A DNA stretch of 64,000 nt. It comes from Enhydrobacter sp. (GTDB lineage: Bacteria; Pseudomonadota; Alphaproteobacteria; Reyranellales; Reyranellaceae). Below the pieces are notes generated by a model that was not told the DNA's origin, made no database searches, and was given only the letters and a program-made list of their open reading frames with translations. The DNA is taken from positions 1 to 64,000 of the forward strand of contig JAHCJV010000024.1 in assembly GCA_026126105.1 (NCBI GenBank). Reading direction: 5' to 3'. The translations under genes and the position numbers were made by a program. Shown here piece after piece: positions 17,516 to 26,162 of this stretch; within the stretch, counting starts at the first letter, position 1; every line of letters begins with the position of its first letter.

Positions 17516-19297
17516 ATGCTGCGACGAACGATGATCAAATTGGCCGGAGGCCTCCCGCTGATGTCCATCCCCGCCCGTGGCCAGCCATACCGAAGAGTCA
17601 GGCCCGGCGAGGCCGGCTGGCCGTCGGCCGCCGAATGGAAAGACCTCGATAGCGGCCTCGGCGGTCGGCTGGTCGAGGTCCGCTCGCCAATCGCGGCCTG
17701 CCGCAGGGCACCGGACAGCGCCGACTGCGCCGCCACCTTCCGCACGCTGAAGAACCCCTGGGCGATCCGCGACTCGGTCGCGCTGACCCAGACCAGCGGC
17801 TGGGCCGATGCCTGGGCGTCGGCGCCGAGCGTCTATGCCGTGTCGGCGCGCGACGCTTCCGAAGTGTCGGCGGCCGTCAAATTCGCGAGGACCCATTGCC
17901 TGCGGCTGGCAGTCAAAGGTGCGGGCCACAGCTACCAGGGCACGTCCAACGCGCCCGATTCGCTACTGATCTGGACGCGCCCGATGGATCGCATCGAGCT
18001 GCACGACGCCTTCGTGCCTCGGGGCTCGAACGCCGCGCCGCAGGCGGCGGTATCGCTCGGTGCCGGCGTGGTCTGGGGAGATGCCTATGCCGCAGTCAGC
18101 AAAGCGGGGCGCTACGTGCAGGGTGGCGGCTGCCTCACCGTGGGCGTCGCTGGCCTGATCCAGAGTGGCGGCTTCGGCAGCTTTTCCAAGCGATACGGCC
18201 TGGCCGCCGCAAGCCTGCTCGAGGCCGAGGTGGTCACCGCGGACGGCGAGGTGAGGATTGCAAATGCCGGCTCCGACCCCGACCTGTTCTGGGGCCTGAA
18301 AGGCGGCGGGGGCGGCAGCCTCGGTGTGGTCACGCGGGTCACGCTGAAGACGCACGAGTTGCCGCCGCTGTTCGGGGCGGCCTTCGGCGCCGTTAAGGCG
18401 ACGTCGGACGCGGCGTTCAGGCGGCTGATCGAGCGCTTCATGACATTCTATCGCGACAGCCTGTTCAACCCGACCTGGGGCGAGACCGTGTCGTTCCGCC
18501 CCGATAACGTGCTCGAGGTCAGCATGGTGTTCCAGGGTCTCGACCAGTCGCGTGCTGCCGCCGTCTGGCAGCCATTTCTCGCCTGGATGCGGGATCAAGG
18601 CGGGGATTATGCGGTGGTCCAGCCGCCTCTTTTCATCCATGTTCCGGCGGCGTCGCTGTGGGATGCGGCCTTCCTCAAGCAGAATGCGCCGGAGATGGTG
18701 CTGTCCGACGAACGCCCCGGCGCTTCGGCCACAAACATCTTCTGGAAGGCCAACCTGAACGAGGCGGGCTGGTTTCTTCATGCCTACCAGTCGACGTGGC
18801 TGCCGGCGGCGCTGCTCGCCAACGATCGGCGCGCGGGCCTGTCCGACGCGCTGTTCGACAGCAGCCGCCATCGACGCCTAGCTCTGCATTTCAACAAGGG
18901 GCTGGCCGGCGCGCCGCCCGAGGCTGTTGCCGCCGCACGCGACACCGCCACCAACCCGGTGGTGACGGAAGCCTTCGCCCTCGCCATCAGCGCGGCCGAG
19001 GGGCCGCCTGCCTTCGTCGGCGTCGCCGGTCACGAACCCGATCTCGCCCGCGCCCGGCGCGAAGCGGGCGATGTGGCCGCTGCCATGGGCGCGCTCCGCA
19101 AGGTGGTGCCGAACCCCGGCGCTTACGTCTCGGAGTCGAACTATTTCGAGGCCGACTGGCAGAAGGCCTTCTGGGGCACGAATTATCCGCGGCTGCGCGC
19201 GGTGAAGGACAAGTACGATCCGGCAGGCTTGTTCTTCGTTCATCACGGCGTCGGCAGCGAGGACTGGAGTCCTGACGGGTTTACGCGGCGGGGGTAA
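17516..19297 (+). CDS. Exported FAD-linked oxidase, berberine-bridge (BBE) type
   Basis: A 593-residue flavoprotein with an export-type N-terminus (MLRRTMIKLAGGLPLM). It has the PCMH/VAO FAD-binding fold (VYAVSARDASEVSAAVKFAR, VKGAGHSYQGTS) and a C-terminal BBE segment (YVSESNYFEADWQKAFWGTNYPRL). His138 in GAGHSY is the usual 8-alpha attachment residue. Cys206 in GGCLTVGVAG sits where bicovalent family members carry the second (6-S-cysteinyl) link, so the flavin is probably held twice. It likely oxidises a sugar or alcohol using oxygen or another acceptor. The last 17 bases overlap the convergent plsY gene. Confidence 0.86.
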   Translation: MLRRTMIKLAGGLPLMSIPARGQPYRRVRPGEAGWPSAAEWKDLDSGLGGRLVEVRSPIAACRRAPDSADCAATFRTLKNPWAIRDSVALTQTSGWADAWASAPSVYAVSARDASEVSAAVKFARTHCLRLAVKGAGHSYQGTSNAPDSLLIWTRPMDRIELHDAFVPRGSNAAPQAAVSLGAGVVWGDAYAAVSKAGRYVQGGGCLTVGVAGLIQSGGFGSFSKRYGLAAASLLEAEVVTADGEVRIANAGSDPDLFWGLKGGGGGSLGVVTRVTLKTHELPPLFGAAFGAVKATSDAAFRRLIERFMTFYRDSLFNPTWGETVSFRPDNVLEVSMVFQGLDQSRAAAVWQPFLAWMRDQGGDYAVVQPPLFIHVPAASLWDAAFLKQNAPEMVLSDERPGASATNIFWKANLNEAGWFLHAYQSTWLPAALLANDRRAGLSDALFDSSRHRRLALHFNKGLAGAPPEAVAAARDTATNPVVTEAFALAISAAEGPPAFVGVAGHEPDLARARREAGDVAAAMGALRKVVPNPGAYVSESNYFEADWQKAFWGTNYPRLRAVKDKYDPAGLFFVHHGVGSEDWSPDGFTRRG

Positions 19298-19898
19298 CCG
19301 TCGCGCTGCGCTGACCGATCTTCGGCTCGGAGCCGTCCAACAGGCGGCGGATGTTGGCGTGGTGACGCAGCCAGACCAGGGGAACAATGAGCGTCACCAC
19401 GAGGGCCGTTGGCCAAGGGAGGAAAAACCACGATGCCAGGGCGCCCAAGAGGATGCTGAGCAGCGAGGCGAGCGAGGAATAGCGAAATGCCGCCGCGATC
19501 GCCAGCCAGGCAGCGCAGGTGATGACGCCAGCGGGCCAGCTCAGGCCGAGCAGAACGCCGATCGTCGTCGCCATGCCCTTGCCGCCTTTGAAATTCAGCC
19601 AGACCGGGAACATATGGCCGATGACGGCGCCGGCCGCCGCCGCTGCCGCGCAGGACGGGGCGATCAGGGCACAGGCGATCACCGCGACGGCGCCTTTCAG
19701 CGCGTCGAGCAGCAGGGTTGCGGCGGCCAGTGCCTTGTTGCCCGTGCGCAGCACGTTGGTGGCGCCGATGTTGCCGGAGCCTTGCTCGCGGATGTCGCCC
19801 AGCCCTGCGGCCCGCGTCAGCAGCAGGCCAAAAGGGATGGAGCCCAGCAGATACCCGAAGACGAACGGCACCGCGAGGAAGTAGAGATACCACGTCAT
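19281..19898 (-). CDS. plsY: Acyl-phosphate:glycerol-3-phosphate acyltransferase
   Basis: PlsY transfers an acyl group from acyl-phosphate to glycerol-3-phosphate, the first committed step of phospholipid synthesis, in the inner membrane. The 205-residue protein has the three conserved loops: GYLLGSIPFG near the start, GSGNIGATNVLR, and NFKGGKGMAT. About five hydrophobic segments are present. It is downstream of the proline-rich secreted protein and the pyr genes on the same strand, a common setting for plsY. Start ATG 19898. Confidence 0.96.
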   Translation of the reverse strand: MTWYLYFLAVPFVFGYLLGSIPFGLLLTRAAGLGDIREQGSGNIGATNVLRTGNKALAAATLLLDALKGAVAVIACALIAPSCAAAAAAGAVIGHMFPVWLNFKGGKGMATTIGVLLGLSWPAGVITCAAWLAIAAAFRYSSLASLLSILLGALASWFFLPWPTALVVTLIVPLVWLRHHANIRRLLDGSEPKIGQRSATVTPAA

Positions 19899-19911
19899 CG
19901 GTCTGGTAATC

Positions 19912-20799
19912 CTAGGGGCTCAAGACGCGGCAGTTGGTGCTGTCGACAAAGGCGGTGGTCGGCGGTCCGATCAGCTCGGTCGAGATCTGCTCGCCGGCGG
20001 CGATCAGCACCGGACCGAGATAGGCCTCGCCGACCGAGCGCCCGCCATTGAGGAAGCTGCACTGGACCTGGACGTCGAGGCTGCGCGCCGTGTTCGACGT
20101 CACCGTGACGGTAACCTGCCAGTAACGCGAGTCGCCATAGGTCAGGTTGGACGCCCCGAGCGACACCAGGGGCATGGACCGGTTGTAGTTCGGCACCGGC
20201 CGCGGACCGGTGCGGCGCAATGGGGGCTGGGGCCGCGGGGCCGCAACTTCCGGCGGCCTGTAGGCGGAGTCGCGCGGATTGAAGGCGCGGTCGGGGTCGT
20301 TGGCCGGGGGGCCGAGTGGCGTGGGACCGCCCGGGCTGCTGCCGAGCGTGGCCGTGCCGCCGCCGGGAACCATCAACGGCGGCGGGTTGAGAGGCGTAGG
20401 ATCGCCGATCTGGCTGCCGCCGCTATAGGCCGGGGGCGGATCGAGCGGCGTCGGATTGCCGGGCTGGCTGCCGCCGATGTAGGCCGGCGGCGGCGTCGGT
20501 GTCGGTGTCGGTGTCGGAGTCATCGGCGGCGGCGGCGCCGCGGGCTGTGACGGCATGGTGCCGAGCGGCGTCGGGCTTCGCGCCGGCGCAGGCGGCTGCA
20601 CGTCGCCGACCTTGTTCTGCACCTTGTCATAGCAGGCCAGCCGCTGGGCACTGTCCGTGATCTCGGCGCAGATCTGGACGTGCCGCGTCATGGCATCGAG
20701 CAAATCGTCGCGCGCTGCCGGGCGGGGTTGCTGGCCGTGGGCGACGCCCGCGAGCGTGACGACGGCGGCTCCGAGAAGGAGCGGGTATCGAAGTGTCAT
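19912..20799 (-). CDS. Secreted proline-rich protein with RLxCYD motif, function unknown
   Basis: A 295-residue protein with a signal peptide (MTLRYPLLLGAAVVTLAGVAHG). A short N-terminal helical motif has two cysteines (VQICAEITDSAQRLACYDKV), as seen in many periplasmic proteins including VasI-type ones. The middle is low-complexity: a TP repeat and two similar blocks (PPAYIGGSQPGNPTPLDP and PPAYSGGSQIGDPTPLNP). The C-terminal 100 residues form a beta-rich domain (YWQVTVTVTSNTARSLDVQV) with two cysteines. It lies between pyrC and plsY with short gaps, so may share their transcript. I do not recognise a function. Confidence 0.75.
   Translation of the reverse strand: MTLRYPLLLGAAVVTLAGVAHGQQPRPAARDDLLDAMTRHVQICAEITDSAQRLACYDKVQNKVGDVQPPAPARSPTPLGTMPSQPAAPPPPMTPTPTPTPTPPPAYIGGSQPGNPTPLDPPPAYSGGSQIGDPTPLNPPPLMVPGGGTATLGSSPGGPTPLGPPANDPDRAFNPRDSAYRPPEVAAPRPQPPLRRTGPRPVPNYNRSMPLVSLGASNLTYGDSRYWQVTVTVTSNTARSLDVQVQCSFLNGGRSVGEAYLGPVLIAAGEQISTELIGPPTTAFVDSTNCRVLSP
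20495..20518. repeat. Hexamer microsatellite gtcggt x4 in the proline-rich gene
   Basis: Three exact and one near-exact GTCGGT units encode the Thr-Pro run of the secreted protein. The period of six keeps the frame, so copy-number change would only lengthen or shorten the linker. Confidence 0.7.
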
Positions 20800-20859
20800 G
20801 CGGCGACCATATCAGACCAGTTGGCCGTTTCGAGGCATCAATGACGGCCCCATCGTTCG

Positions 20860-22227
20860 TTAGGCACCCTCGGCCACGGGGGCGAATTCGGCGTGGCGAT
20901 AAATGGTGCGGCCGCCCACGATGGTCGCCATGACCTGACCCTGCACGGGCCGTTCGTCGAACGGCGAATTCTTGGTCTTGCTCCAGAAGTCGGGGCGATC
21001 GATTCTCCAGGCGTAGTTCGCATCGAACAGCACCAGATCGGCCGGCGCGCCCTTGGCGAGCTTGCCGCCGGGAAGGCCCAACAGGCGTGCCGGCGCGCTC
21101 GACAGGCGCTGGAAAAGCTGCGGCAGGCTCAGATGACCGTTGTGCACCAGCTCCAGCGACACCGGCAGCAGGGTCTCGAGCCCGATGCCGCCTGGCTCGG
21201 CCTGGGCGAACGGCACCCGTTTGCTGTCCTGGTCCTGCGGGCGGTGGTCGGACACGATCGCGTCGATCACGCCGGTCCTCAGCCCTTCCACGACGGCCGC
21301 ACGATCTGCTTCGGCGCGCAGCGGCGGCACCAGTTTGCCGAAGGTGCGATAGTCGCCGACCGCGAGATCGTTCAGCGCGAAGTAGGGTGGCGCCGTATCG
21401 CAGGTAATCCTGAGCCCACGCGCCTTCGCGGCGGCGATCACGCGCACCGACTCCGCCGTCGAGATCTTGGCGAGATGCATGCGCCCGCCGGTCATCTCGA
21501 CCAGCCGGATATCGCGCTCGACCATCATGACCTCGGCGAGCGGGGGATTGCCGGAAAGCCCGAGCCGGGTCGCCATGATGCCGCTCGTCATGTTGCCGCC
21601 CGACAGAGTCGGCTCCTGCGGCAGATGGACGATCAGCGCGTCGAAGCCCTTGGCATAATAGAGCGCGCGGCGCATCACCTGGGCATTGCCGACCGCATGA
21701 TCGGCGTCGGTGAAGGCGACCGCGCCCGCCTCGGCCATCAGGCCGATCTCCGCCAGCTCCTTGCCTTCGAGGCCGACCGTCAGCGCCCCGTAGGCGTACA
21801 TGTTGGCCAGCTTGATCTGGCGCGCACGGCGGGCGACGAACTCGATCAGCGAGGCGTCGTCGAACGGTGGCTCGTTGTCGGGCAGCAGCACCATCGACGT
21901 GATGCCGCCGACCGAGGCGGCGATGCCGGCGCTCTCCAGGGTCTCCTTGTGCTCCTCGCCCGGCTCGCCGGTATGAACACGGGCGTCGACGAGTCCCGGG
22001 GCGAGAAAGAGTCCCCGGCAGTCTACCGACGCGATGCCGTAGGGCGCGCCCGAGGCGAACAGGTTCGGCCCGAAATCGGCGATCTTGCCGTCGCTGATCA
22101 GGATGGCGCCGGCATACTCGCTGTCGGCGGTGGGATCGACGATGCGCGCGTTGATGTACGCGGTCGAACCGGCGTGCGGCGCGACACCGCGCAGGATATG
22201 GCCGCGCGTCGCGGCAGGCGCGCTCAT
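20860..22227 (-). CDS. pyrC: Dihydroorotase-like PyrC, probably non-catalytic ATCase partner
   Basis: A 455-residue class I dihydroorotase homologue. The canonical metal site DxHxHLREPG is changed to [10 protein letters not shown]: residue 83 is Arg instead of His. The later his-containing motif before Ser-Thr also deviates (MHLAKIST where AH-x-ST is usual), while SDHRPQD is kept. This pattern matches pseudo-dihydroorotases that assemble with aspartate carbamoyltransferase rather than catalyse. Its start overlaps the pyrB stop by four bases (ATGA), supporting an equimolar complex. If it is inactive, the cell needs another dihydroorotase elsewhere for pyrimidine synthesis. Confidence 0.88.
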   Translation of the reverse strand: MSAPAATRGHILRGVAPHAGSTAYINARIVDPTADSEYAGAILISDGKIADFGPNLFASGAPYGIASVDCRGLFLAPGLVDARVHTGEPGEEHKETLESAGIAASVGGITSMVLLPDNEPPFDDASLIEFVARRARQIKLANMYAYGALTVGLEGKELAEIGLMAEAGAVAFTDADHAVGNAQVMRRALYYAKGFDALIVHLPQEPTLSGGNMTSGIMATRLGLSGNPPLAEVMMVERDIRLVEMTGGRMHLAKISTAESVRVIAAAKARGLRITCDTAPPYFALNDLAVGDYRTFGKLVPPLRAEADRAAVVEGLRTGVIDAIVSDHRPQDQDSKRVPFAQAEPGGIGLETLLPVSLELVHNGHLSLPQLFQRLSSAPARLLGLPGGKLAKGAPADLVLFDANYAWRIDRPDFWSKTKNSPFDERPVQGQVMATIVGGRTIYRHAEFAPVAEGA

Positions 22228-23189
22228 GCCGCGGCGCCGATGGTGTTGCGGCGGTCGCCGATCAGCGCCTCGAGACAGGCCATGCGCACGGCGACACCGA
22301 TCTCGACCTGCTCGTGGATGACGCTGCGGTCGAGGTCATCGGCGACTTCGGAGTCGATCTCCACGCCGCGATTCATCGGCCCGGGATGCATGATCAGCGC
22401 GTCGGGCTTGGCGACCTTGAGCTTCTCATGATCCAGGCCGAAGAAGCGGAAGTATTCGCTGATCGACGGCACGAACGAGCCCTGCATCCGCTCGGTCTGC
22501 AGCCGCAGCATCATGACGATGTCGACGTCCTTCAGGCCGGTGCGCATGTTGTAGTGCACCTCGACGCCCATCCGGTCGACGTCTGTCGGCATCAGGGTCG
22601 GCGGACCGACCACGCGCACCCGCGCGCCCATGATCAGCAACAGGTGGATGTTCGAGCGTGCGACCCGCGAATGCATGACGTCGCCGCAGATCGCAACCAG
22701 CAGGCCCTCGAGGCTGCCCCGTCGTCGTCGGATGGTCAGCGCGTCGAGCAGAGCCTGGGTCGGATGCTCGTGCTGGCCGTCGCCAGCGTTGATGACGGTG
22801 CAGTTGACCTTCTGCGACAGGAGATTGACCGCGCCCGACTCGCTGTGCCGTACGACGATCGCATCCGGCCGCATGGCGTTCAGGGTCATCGCCGTATCGA
22901 GCAGCGTCTCGCCCTTGCGCACGGAGGAGGTGGCAACGTCCATGTTGATGACGTCGGCGCCCAGCCGCTTGGCTGCGACCTCGAAGGAGGTGCGGGTGCG
23001 GGTGGAGTTCTCGAAGAACAGGTTGATGACGGTGCGGCCCGACAGCAGGTCGCGCCGCTTGTCGAGCGATCGGTTCTGGTCGATGTAATTTTCCGAAAGG
23101 TCGAGCAGGCCCGAAATCGTTTCAGGCGACAGACCTTCGATGCCGAGAAGGTGGGGCAACCTCGGCACGCCCGCGCGTTTTCTTGTCAC
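22224..23189 (-). CDS. pyrB: Aspartate carbamoyltransferase catalytic subunit
   Basis: PyrB condenses carbamoyl phosphate and aspartate in pyrimidine synthesis. The 321-residue product has the carbamoyl phosphate loop [13 protein letters not shown], the Ser/Lys loop SSVRKGET, the catalytic [10 protein letters not shown] segment and the aspartate-binding region [12 protein letters not shown]. The C-terminal signature [13 protein letters not shown] is intact. The start is GTG 23189. It overlaps the PyrC-like gene by four bases. No pyrI regulatory subunit is present, as expected for the class with a PyrC-type partner. Confidence 0.97.
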   Translation of the reverse strand: MTRKRAGVPRLPHLLGIEGLSPETISGLLDLSENYIDQNRSLDKRRDLLSGRTVINLFFENSTRTRTSFEVAAKRLGADVINMDVATSSVRKGETLLDTAMTLNAMRPDAIVVRHSESGAVNLLSQKVNCTVINAGDGQHEHPTQALLDALTIRRRRGSLEGLLVAICGDVMHSRVARSNIHLLLIMGARVRVVGPPTLMPTDVDRMGVEVHYNMRTGLKDVDIVMMLRLQTERMQGSFVPSISEYFRFFGLDHEKLKVAKPDALIMHPGPMNRGVEIDSEVADDLDRSVIHEQVEIGVAVRMACLEALIGDRRNTIGAAA

Positions 23190-23235
23190 TAAAAGCCGAC
23201 GTTAAGCACGCATATGCCGCAGCGGCAAGGCGGCG

Positions 23236-23784
23236 CTACGTGGATAACCGAAATGCTGCGCAAGGACGCACAACAGCGGGTCCGCGCGGCGCCAGGAAGT
23301 CGCTCCAAATGGCGTTGTGGTGCTCGATGATCTTCTTGGCCGGAAGGTGAGGCCGATCCGCCGTGGTATGACCATCCGAGGGCACAATCGTCGGCAGGCC
23401 GCGGGCGAGCGCGCTGCGCACCGTGGTGTCGACGCAATAGTCGGTGGCGCACCCAGTCACGATCAAACGGTCGATCACCCTTGCCCCCAGGAACTTGTCG
23501 AGCGAGGTGTGAAGAAACGCATCACAAGACTGCTTGCGAATGATCGTGTCCTCGGGCCGGACGTGGAGGTCAGGCAGCAGGCGCCAACCGGGTGCGTCGG
23601 GATGATGGGGGTCGCCGGGCGGGCCGTCATGCTGGATGAAGACTACAGCGCCTCCCGCGGCGCGCACGTCCTCCGCAAGGATATTGAGCCGGCCGACCAG
23701 CCCTGCCGCGTCGTGCCGTGGGGTTGCCGGGCCGAAAGAGCCCTGTTGCATGTCGATCACAATCAGGGCGTCGGACATCGTCAT
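23236..23784 (-). CDS. Isochorismatase-family cysteine hydrolase
   Basis: A 182-residue alpha/beta hydrolase of the isochorismatase/nicotinamidase superfamily. The catalytic triad is visible: Asp in LIVIDMQQG, Lys in TIIRKQSCDAF, and the nucleophilic Cys in VTGCATDYCVDTT. The cis-peptide glycine/alanine stretch before the Cys is normal. It hydrolyses an amide or ester substrate in the cytoplasm, possibly an amidated acid such as a biuret- or nicotinamide-like compound; the substrate cannot be read from sequence. It starts 3 bases after the citrate-synthase/HTH stop, so the two are one operon. MSDAL at 23778 is an alternative start. Confidence 0.88.
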   Translation of the reverse strand: MTMSDALIVIDMQQGSFGPATPRHDAAGLVGRLNILAEDVRAAGGAVVFIQHDGPPGDPHHPDAPGWRLLPDLHVRPEDTIIRKQSCDAFLHTSLDKFLGARVIDRLIVTGCATDYCVDTTVRSALARGLPTIVPSDGHTTADRPHLPAKKIIEHHNAIWSDFLAPRGPAVVRPCAAFRLST

Positions 23785-23787
23785 CCC

Positions 23788-24993
23788 TCAGTTGGCGGGC
23801 CGGGGACCGGTATAGCGGGCGCGCGGGCGGATCAAGGCGCCGTGTCCGGATTGTTCGAGAGCGTGGGCGATCCAGCCGACGGTGCGGCCGAGCAGGAACA
23901 TCGCCAGCGCAGAATCCCTCGGAAGGCCCAGCACCCGTTCGATCGTCACTGTTGCGAAATCGACATTGGGCAGGCGGCCGATCAGGCGCTCTCCGGCCCG
24001 TGAGAGCGTCTCGGCGAAGGCGAGCTCAGGCGCGTCGGGTGCAAGCTCGTGCAGCATCGAGAAAAGCGTCGCGGCGCGAATGTCGCCGTCGGGATAGAGC
24101 GTGTGACCGAAGCCTGGCAGATCGAGGCCGTCCTTCACCCGCTTGTGGAGCGCTTCATCGAGATCGGCGGCTTCCTTTAGCTCGTCGAACATGGCGGAGA
24201 CGCGGCGCGTCAGCCCGCCATGGCGCGGGCCGTTGATGGCGGCGAGGCCGGCGATCGTTGATCCGTGCAGGTTCGCGCCGGTCGAGGCGACGACCCGCGC
24301 GGCGAAGGCCGAGGCGTTGAACTCGTGGTCGGCCGAAAGCACGAGGGCGGCACGGATCAGTGGCGCGCGGTCGGCAGGGACGTGCCAGGCGGCGGCGAGC
24401 TGCTCGTGGACGGGCAGGGGAGAGACCGGCTCCCCCGTCACCGCCGCGGTCAGCAGGCGCAGGATGCGCACGCCGGTCTCGATCATGGCGGCGCGATCCT
24501 CGACCCAGCTCGGATGGTCCCAGCGCGCCGCCGCCGGCAGCAGCAAAAGGCATCGGTCGACCGGCGCCAAGGTCGCCGCAGCGCGCCACGCCTGGCGCAA
24601 GGCTGTCGACATAGACGGCAGATTCCTGGCGTCGAACGGCCGCTCGTCGCACTGCCAGAGGAGCTGCGCAACCCGCTCGACTGGTGAGCCCTGCGCGAGC
24701 TGGGCGGCGTCCCAGCCGCGATAGTAAAGCCGGCCGTTCTCGATCAAGGTCAGCGACGATTCGAGCACGGGCGTACCGAAGTCGAGGGCATTGGCGGCGA
24801 TCGACTCGGCCTTGCGACCGACGTCGCGCCGGCGCTTCAGCCGCGCCACATCGTCGGCGTTATAGCGCTTCTCGCGCTGACCGGTGGCGCCTTCGGAGCG
24901 CAGCAGCCCGCGGCTCACATAGGCATAGAGAGTTGCCGACGACACGCCCAAACGGCGGGCGGCTTCAGCGGAAGTCAACCATTCGCGACTCAT
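23788..24993 (-). CDS. Citrate synthase-family protein with N-terminal helix-turn-helix
   Basis: A 401-residue fusion. Residues 1-60 form a MerR-like DNA-binding domain (WLTSAEAARRLGVSSATLYAYVSRGLLRSE). The rest is a citrate synthase fold with catalytic residues kept: His in NGPRHGG, His in GFGHTLYP, and Asp in PNVDFATV. It may be both an enzyme and an autoregulator that senses acyl-CoA or oxaloacetate. It is divergent from a second citrate synthase gene, with palindromes between them, and is followed by the cysteine hydrolase. Whether it is catalytically active is unknown. Confidence 0.88.
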   Translation of the reverse strand: MSREWLTSAEAARRLGVSSATLYAYVSRGLLRSEGATGQREKRYNADDVARLKRRRDVGRKAESIAANALDFGTPVLESSLTLIENGRLYYRGWDAAQLAQGSPVERVAQLLWQCDERPFDARNLPSMSTALRQAWRAAATLAPVDRCLLLLPAAARWDHPSWVEDRAAMIETGVRILRLLTAAVTGEPVSPLPVHEQLAAAWHVPADRAPLIRAALVLSADHEFNASAFAARVVASTGANLHGSTIAGLAAINGPRHGGLTRRVSAMFDELKEAADLDEALHKRVKDGLDLPGFGHTLYPDGDIRAATLFSMLHELAPDAPELAFAETLSRAGERLIGRLPNVDFATVTIERVLGLPRDSALAMFLLGRTVGWIAHALEQSGHGALIRPRARYTGPRPAN

Positions 24994-25000
24994 TCCTTAT

Positions 25001-25031
25001 TATTGATGAATTGAATCAATATTGACAATAT
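25001..25031. promoter_or_regulatory. Palindromic operator between the citrate synthase genes
   Basis: Two overlapping palindromes lie in an AT-rich patch: TATTGAT (25001-25007) with ATCAATA (25015-25021), and a perfect 13-mer ATATTG-A-CAATAT (25019-25031). The second contains the TTGACA of the rightward promoter. The HTH domain of the leftward gene is the obvious binder, by inference. Confidence 0.6.
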
Positions 25032-25050
25032 GTAGAGGCCCGCTGATTTT
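25022..25050 (+). promoter_or_regulatory. Promoter of the rightward citrate synthase gene
   Basis: A perfect TTGACA (25022-25027), 17 bases, then GATTTT (25045-25050), 26 bases before the ATG. The -35 box lies inside the 13-bp palindrome, so a bound regulator would block polymerase. Confidence 0.55.
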
Positions 25051-25076
25051 CCCCGCGAACAACGAAGGGGATTTCC

Positions 25077-26162
25077 ATGCTGCAGACACGGGTGGACAGC
25101 GGGCTCGACGGCGTGATCGTCGCGGATACGGTGATGAGCGAGGTCGATGGCGAGGAGGGCCGGCTGGTCGTTCGCGGTCACGCCATCGAGGAACTTGTCG
25201 GGATGACGGGCTTCGAGGGTGTGGCGGCCCTGCTGTGGCAAGGCTATGGCGAGGGTGGCGGCGACGCGGCTGCTGTCCGGGCCGGCCTGGCGGCCGCTCG
25301 CGTGCGCGCCTTTGCGGACGTACCGAGGCTGCTGGTGGCGACGTCCGGCCTGACGCCCGTCGAAGGTTTGCGGGTCGGGCTCGGTATGTTGCCGGACTCC
25401 GATCCCGTGCCGCACCACTATCTCGTCTGCGGGACGCTGCCGGTTTTCCTCGCCGCGCTGCTCAACGCCCGGAAGGGGCTATCCGCGATTGCGCCTGACC
25501 CGTCGCTGACCACGGCCCAGGACCTGCTGCGCATGATCCGCGGACAGCGTGCGGAGGAAGTGTTCGAGAAGGGCCTCGACACCTATCTCGCCACCGTCGC
25601 CGACCACGGCTTCAACGCCTCGACCTTCACTGCGCGCGTGGTGGCTTCGACCCACGCCGGCCTGATCTCCGCTGTGCTTGCCGGCCTGTGCGCCCTCAAG
25701 GGACCGCTGCATGGCGGCGCGCCGGGACCGGTGCTCGACATGCTCGACGAGATCGGCGAGTCCTCGCGGGCCGAGGCATGGTTCGACGATGCGTTTGCCA
25801 GGAACACGACCCTGATGGGTTTCGGCCATCGCATCTACAAGGTGCGCGATCCGCGTGCCGACGTGCTGAAGGCGGCAGTTGCCAGGCTGCCGGAGACGGC
25901 AGGGCGGCTGGCCTACGCATCGGAAGTCGAGCAGGGCGCGATCGCGGCGCTGCGCAGGCACAAGCCCGGGCGCCGGCTCGACACAAACGTCGAGTACTAC
26001 ACCGCGCTGCTGCTCGAGGCGCTGGAGATCCCGCGCGAGGCCTTCACGGCGCTGTTCGCCGTCGGGCGTGCCGCCGGCTGGTGCGCCCATGTCTTCGAGC
26101 AGGAGAGGGGCGGGCGCATCATCCGGCCGCAGTCCAACTATGTCGGGGCCCGACCCTCGTAG
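25077..26162 (+). CDS. Citrate/methylcitrate synthase-family protein
   Basis: A 361-residue citrate synthase-fold enzyme of the short (type I/methylcitrate) class, starting MLQTRVDSGLDGVIVADTVM with AAGGGG upstream. The acetyl-CoA site has GPLHGGAPG, and the second catalytic His is in GFGHRIYKVRDPR. At the third catalytic position the usual NVDFYS reads NVEYYT, i.e. Glu in place of Asp. It probably condenses an acyl-CoA with an oxo-acid. It is divergent from the HTH-containing paralogue. Its last 25 bases overlap the convergent hypothetical gene. Confidence 0.87.
   Translation: MLQTRVDSGLDGVIVADTVMSEVDGEEGRLVVRGHAIEELVGMTGFEGVAALLWQGYGEGGGDAAAVRAGLAAARVRAFADVPRLLVATSGLTPVEGLRVGLGMLPDSDPVPHHYLVCGTLPVFLAALLNARKGLSAIAPDPSLTTAQDLLRMIRGQRAEEVFEKGLDTYLATVADHGFNASTFTARVVASTHAGLISAVLAGLCALKGPLHGGAPGPVLDMLDEIGESSRAEAWFDDAFARNTTLMGFGHRIYKVRDPRADVLKAAVARLPETAGRLAYASEVEQGAIAALRRHKPGRRLDTNVEYYTALLLEALEIPREAFTALFAVGRAAGWCAHVFEQERGGRIIRPQSNYVGARPS

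Noticed and set aside
23240..23248. TTATCCACG-like DnaA box beside pyrB
   Set aside because: A single imperfect copy with no cluster, AT-rich unwinding element or dnaA gene; not an origin.
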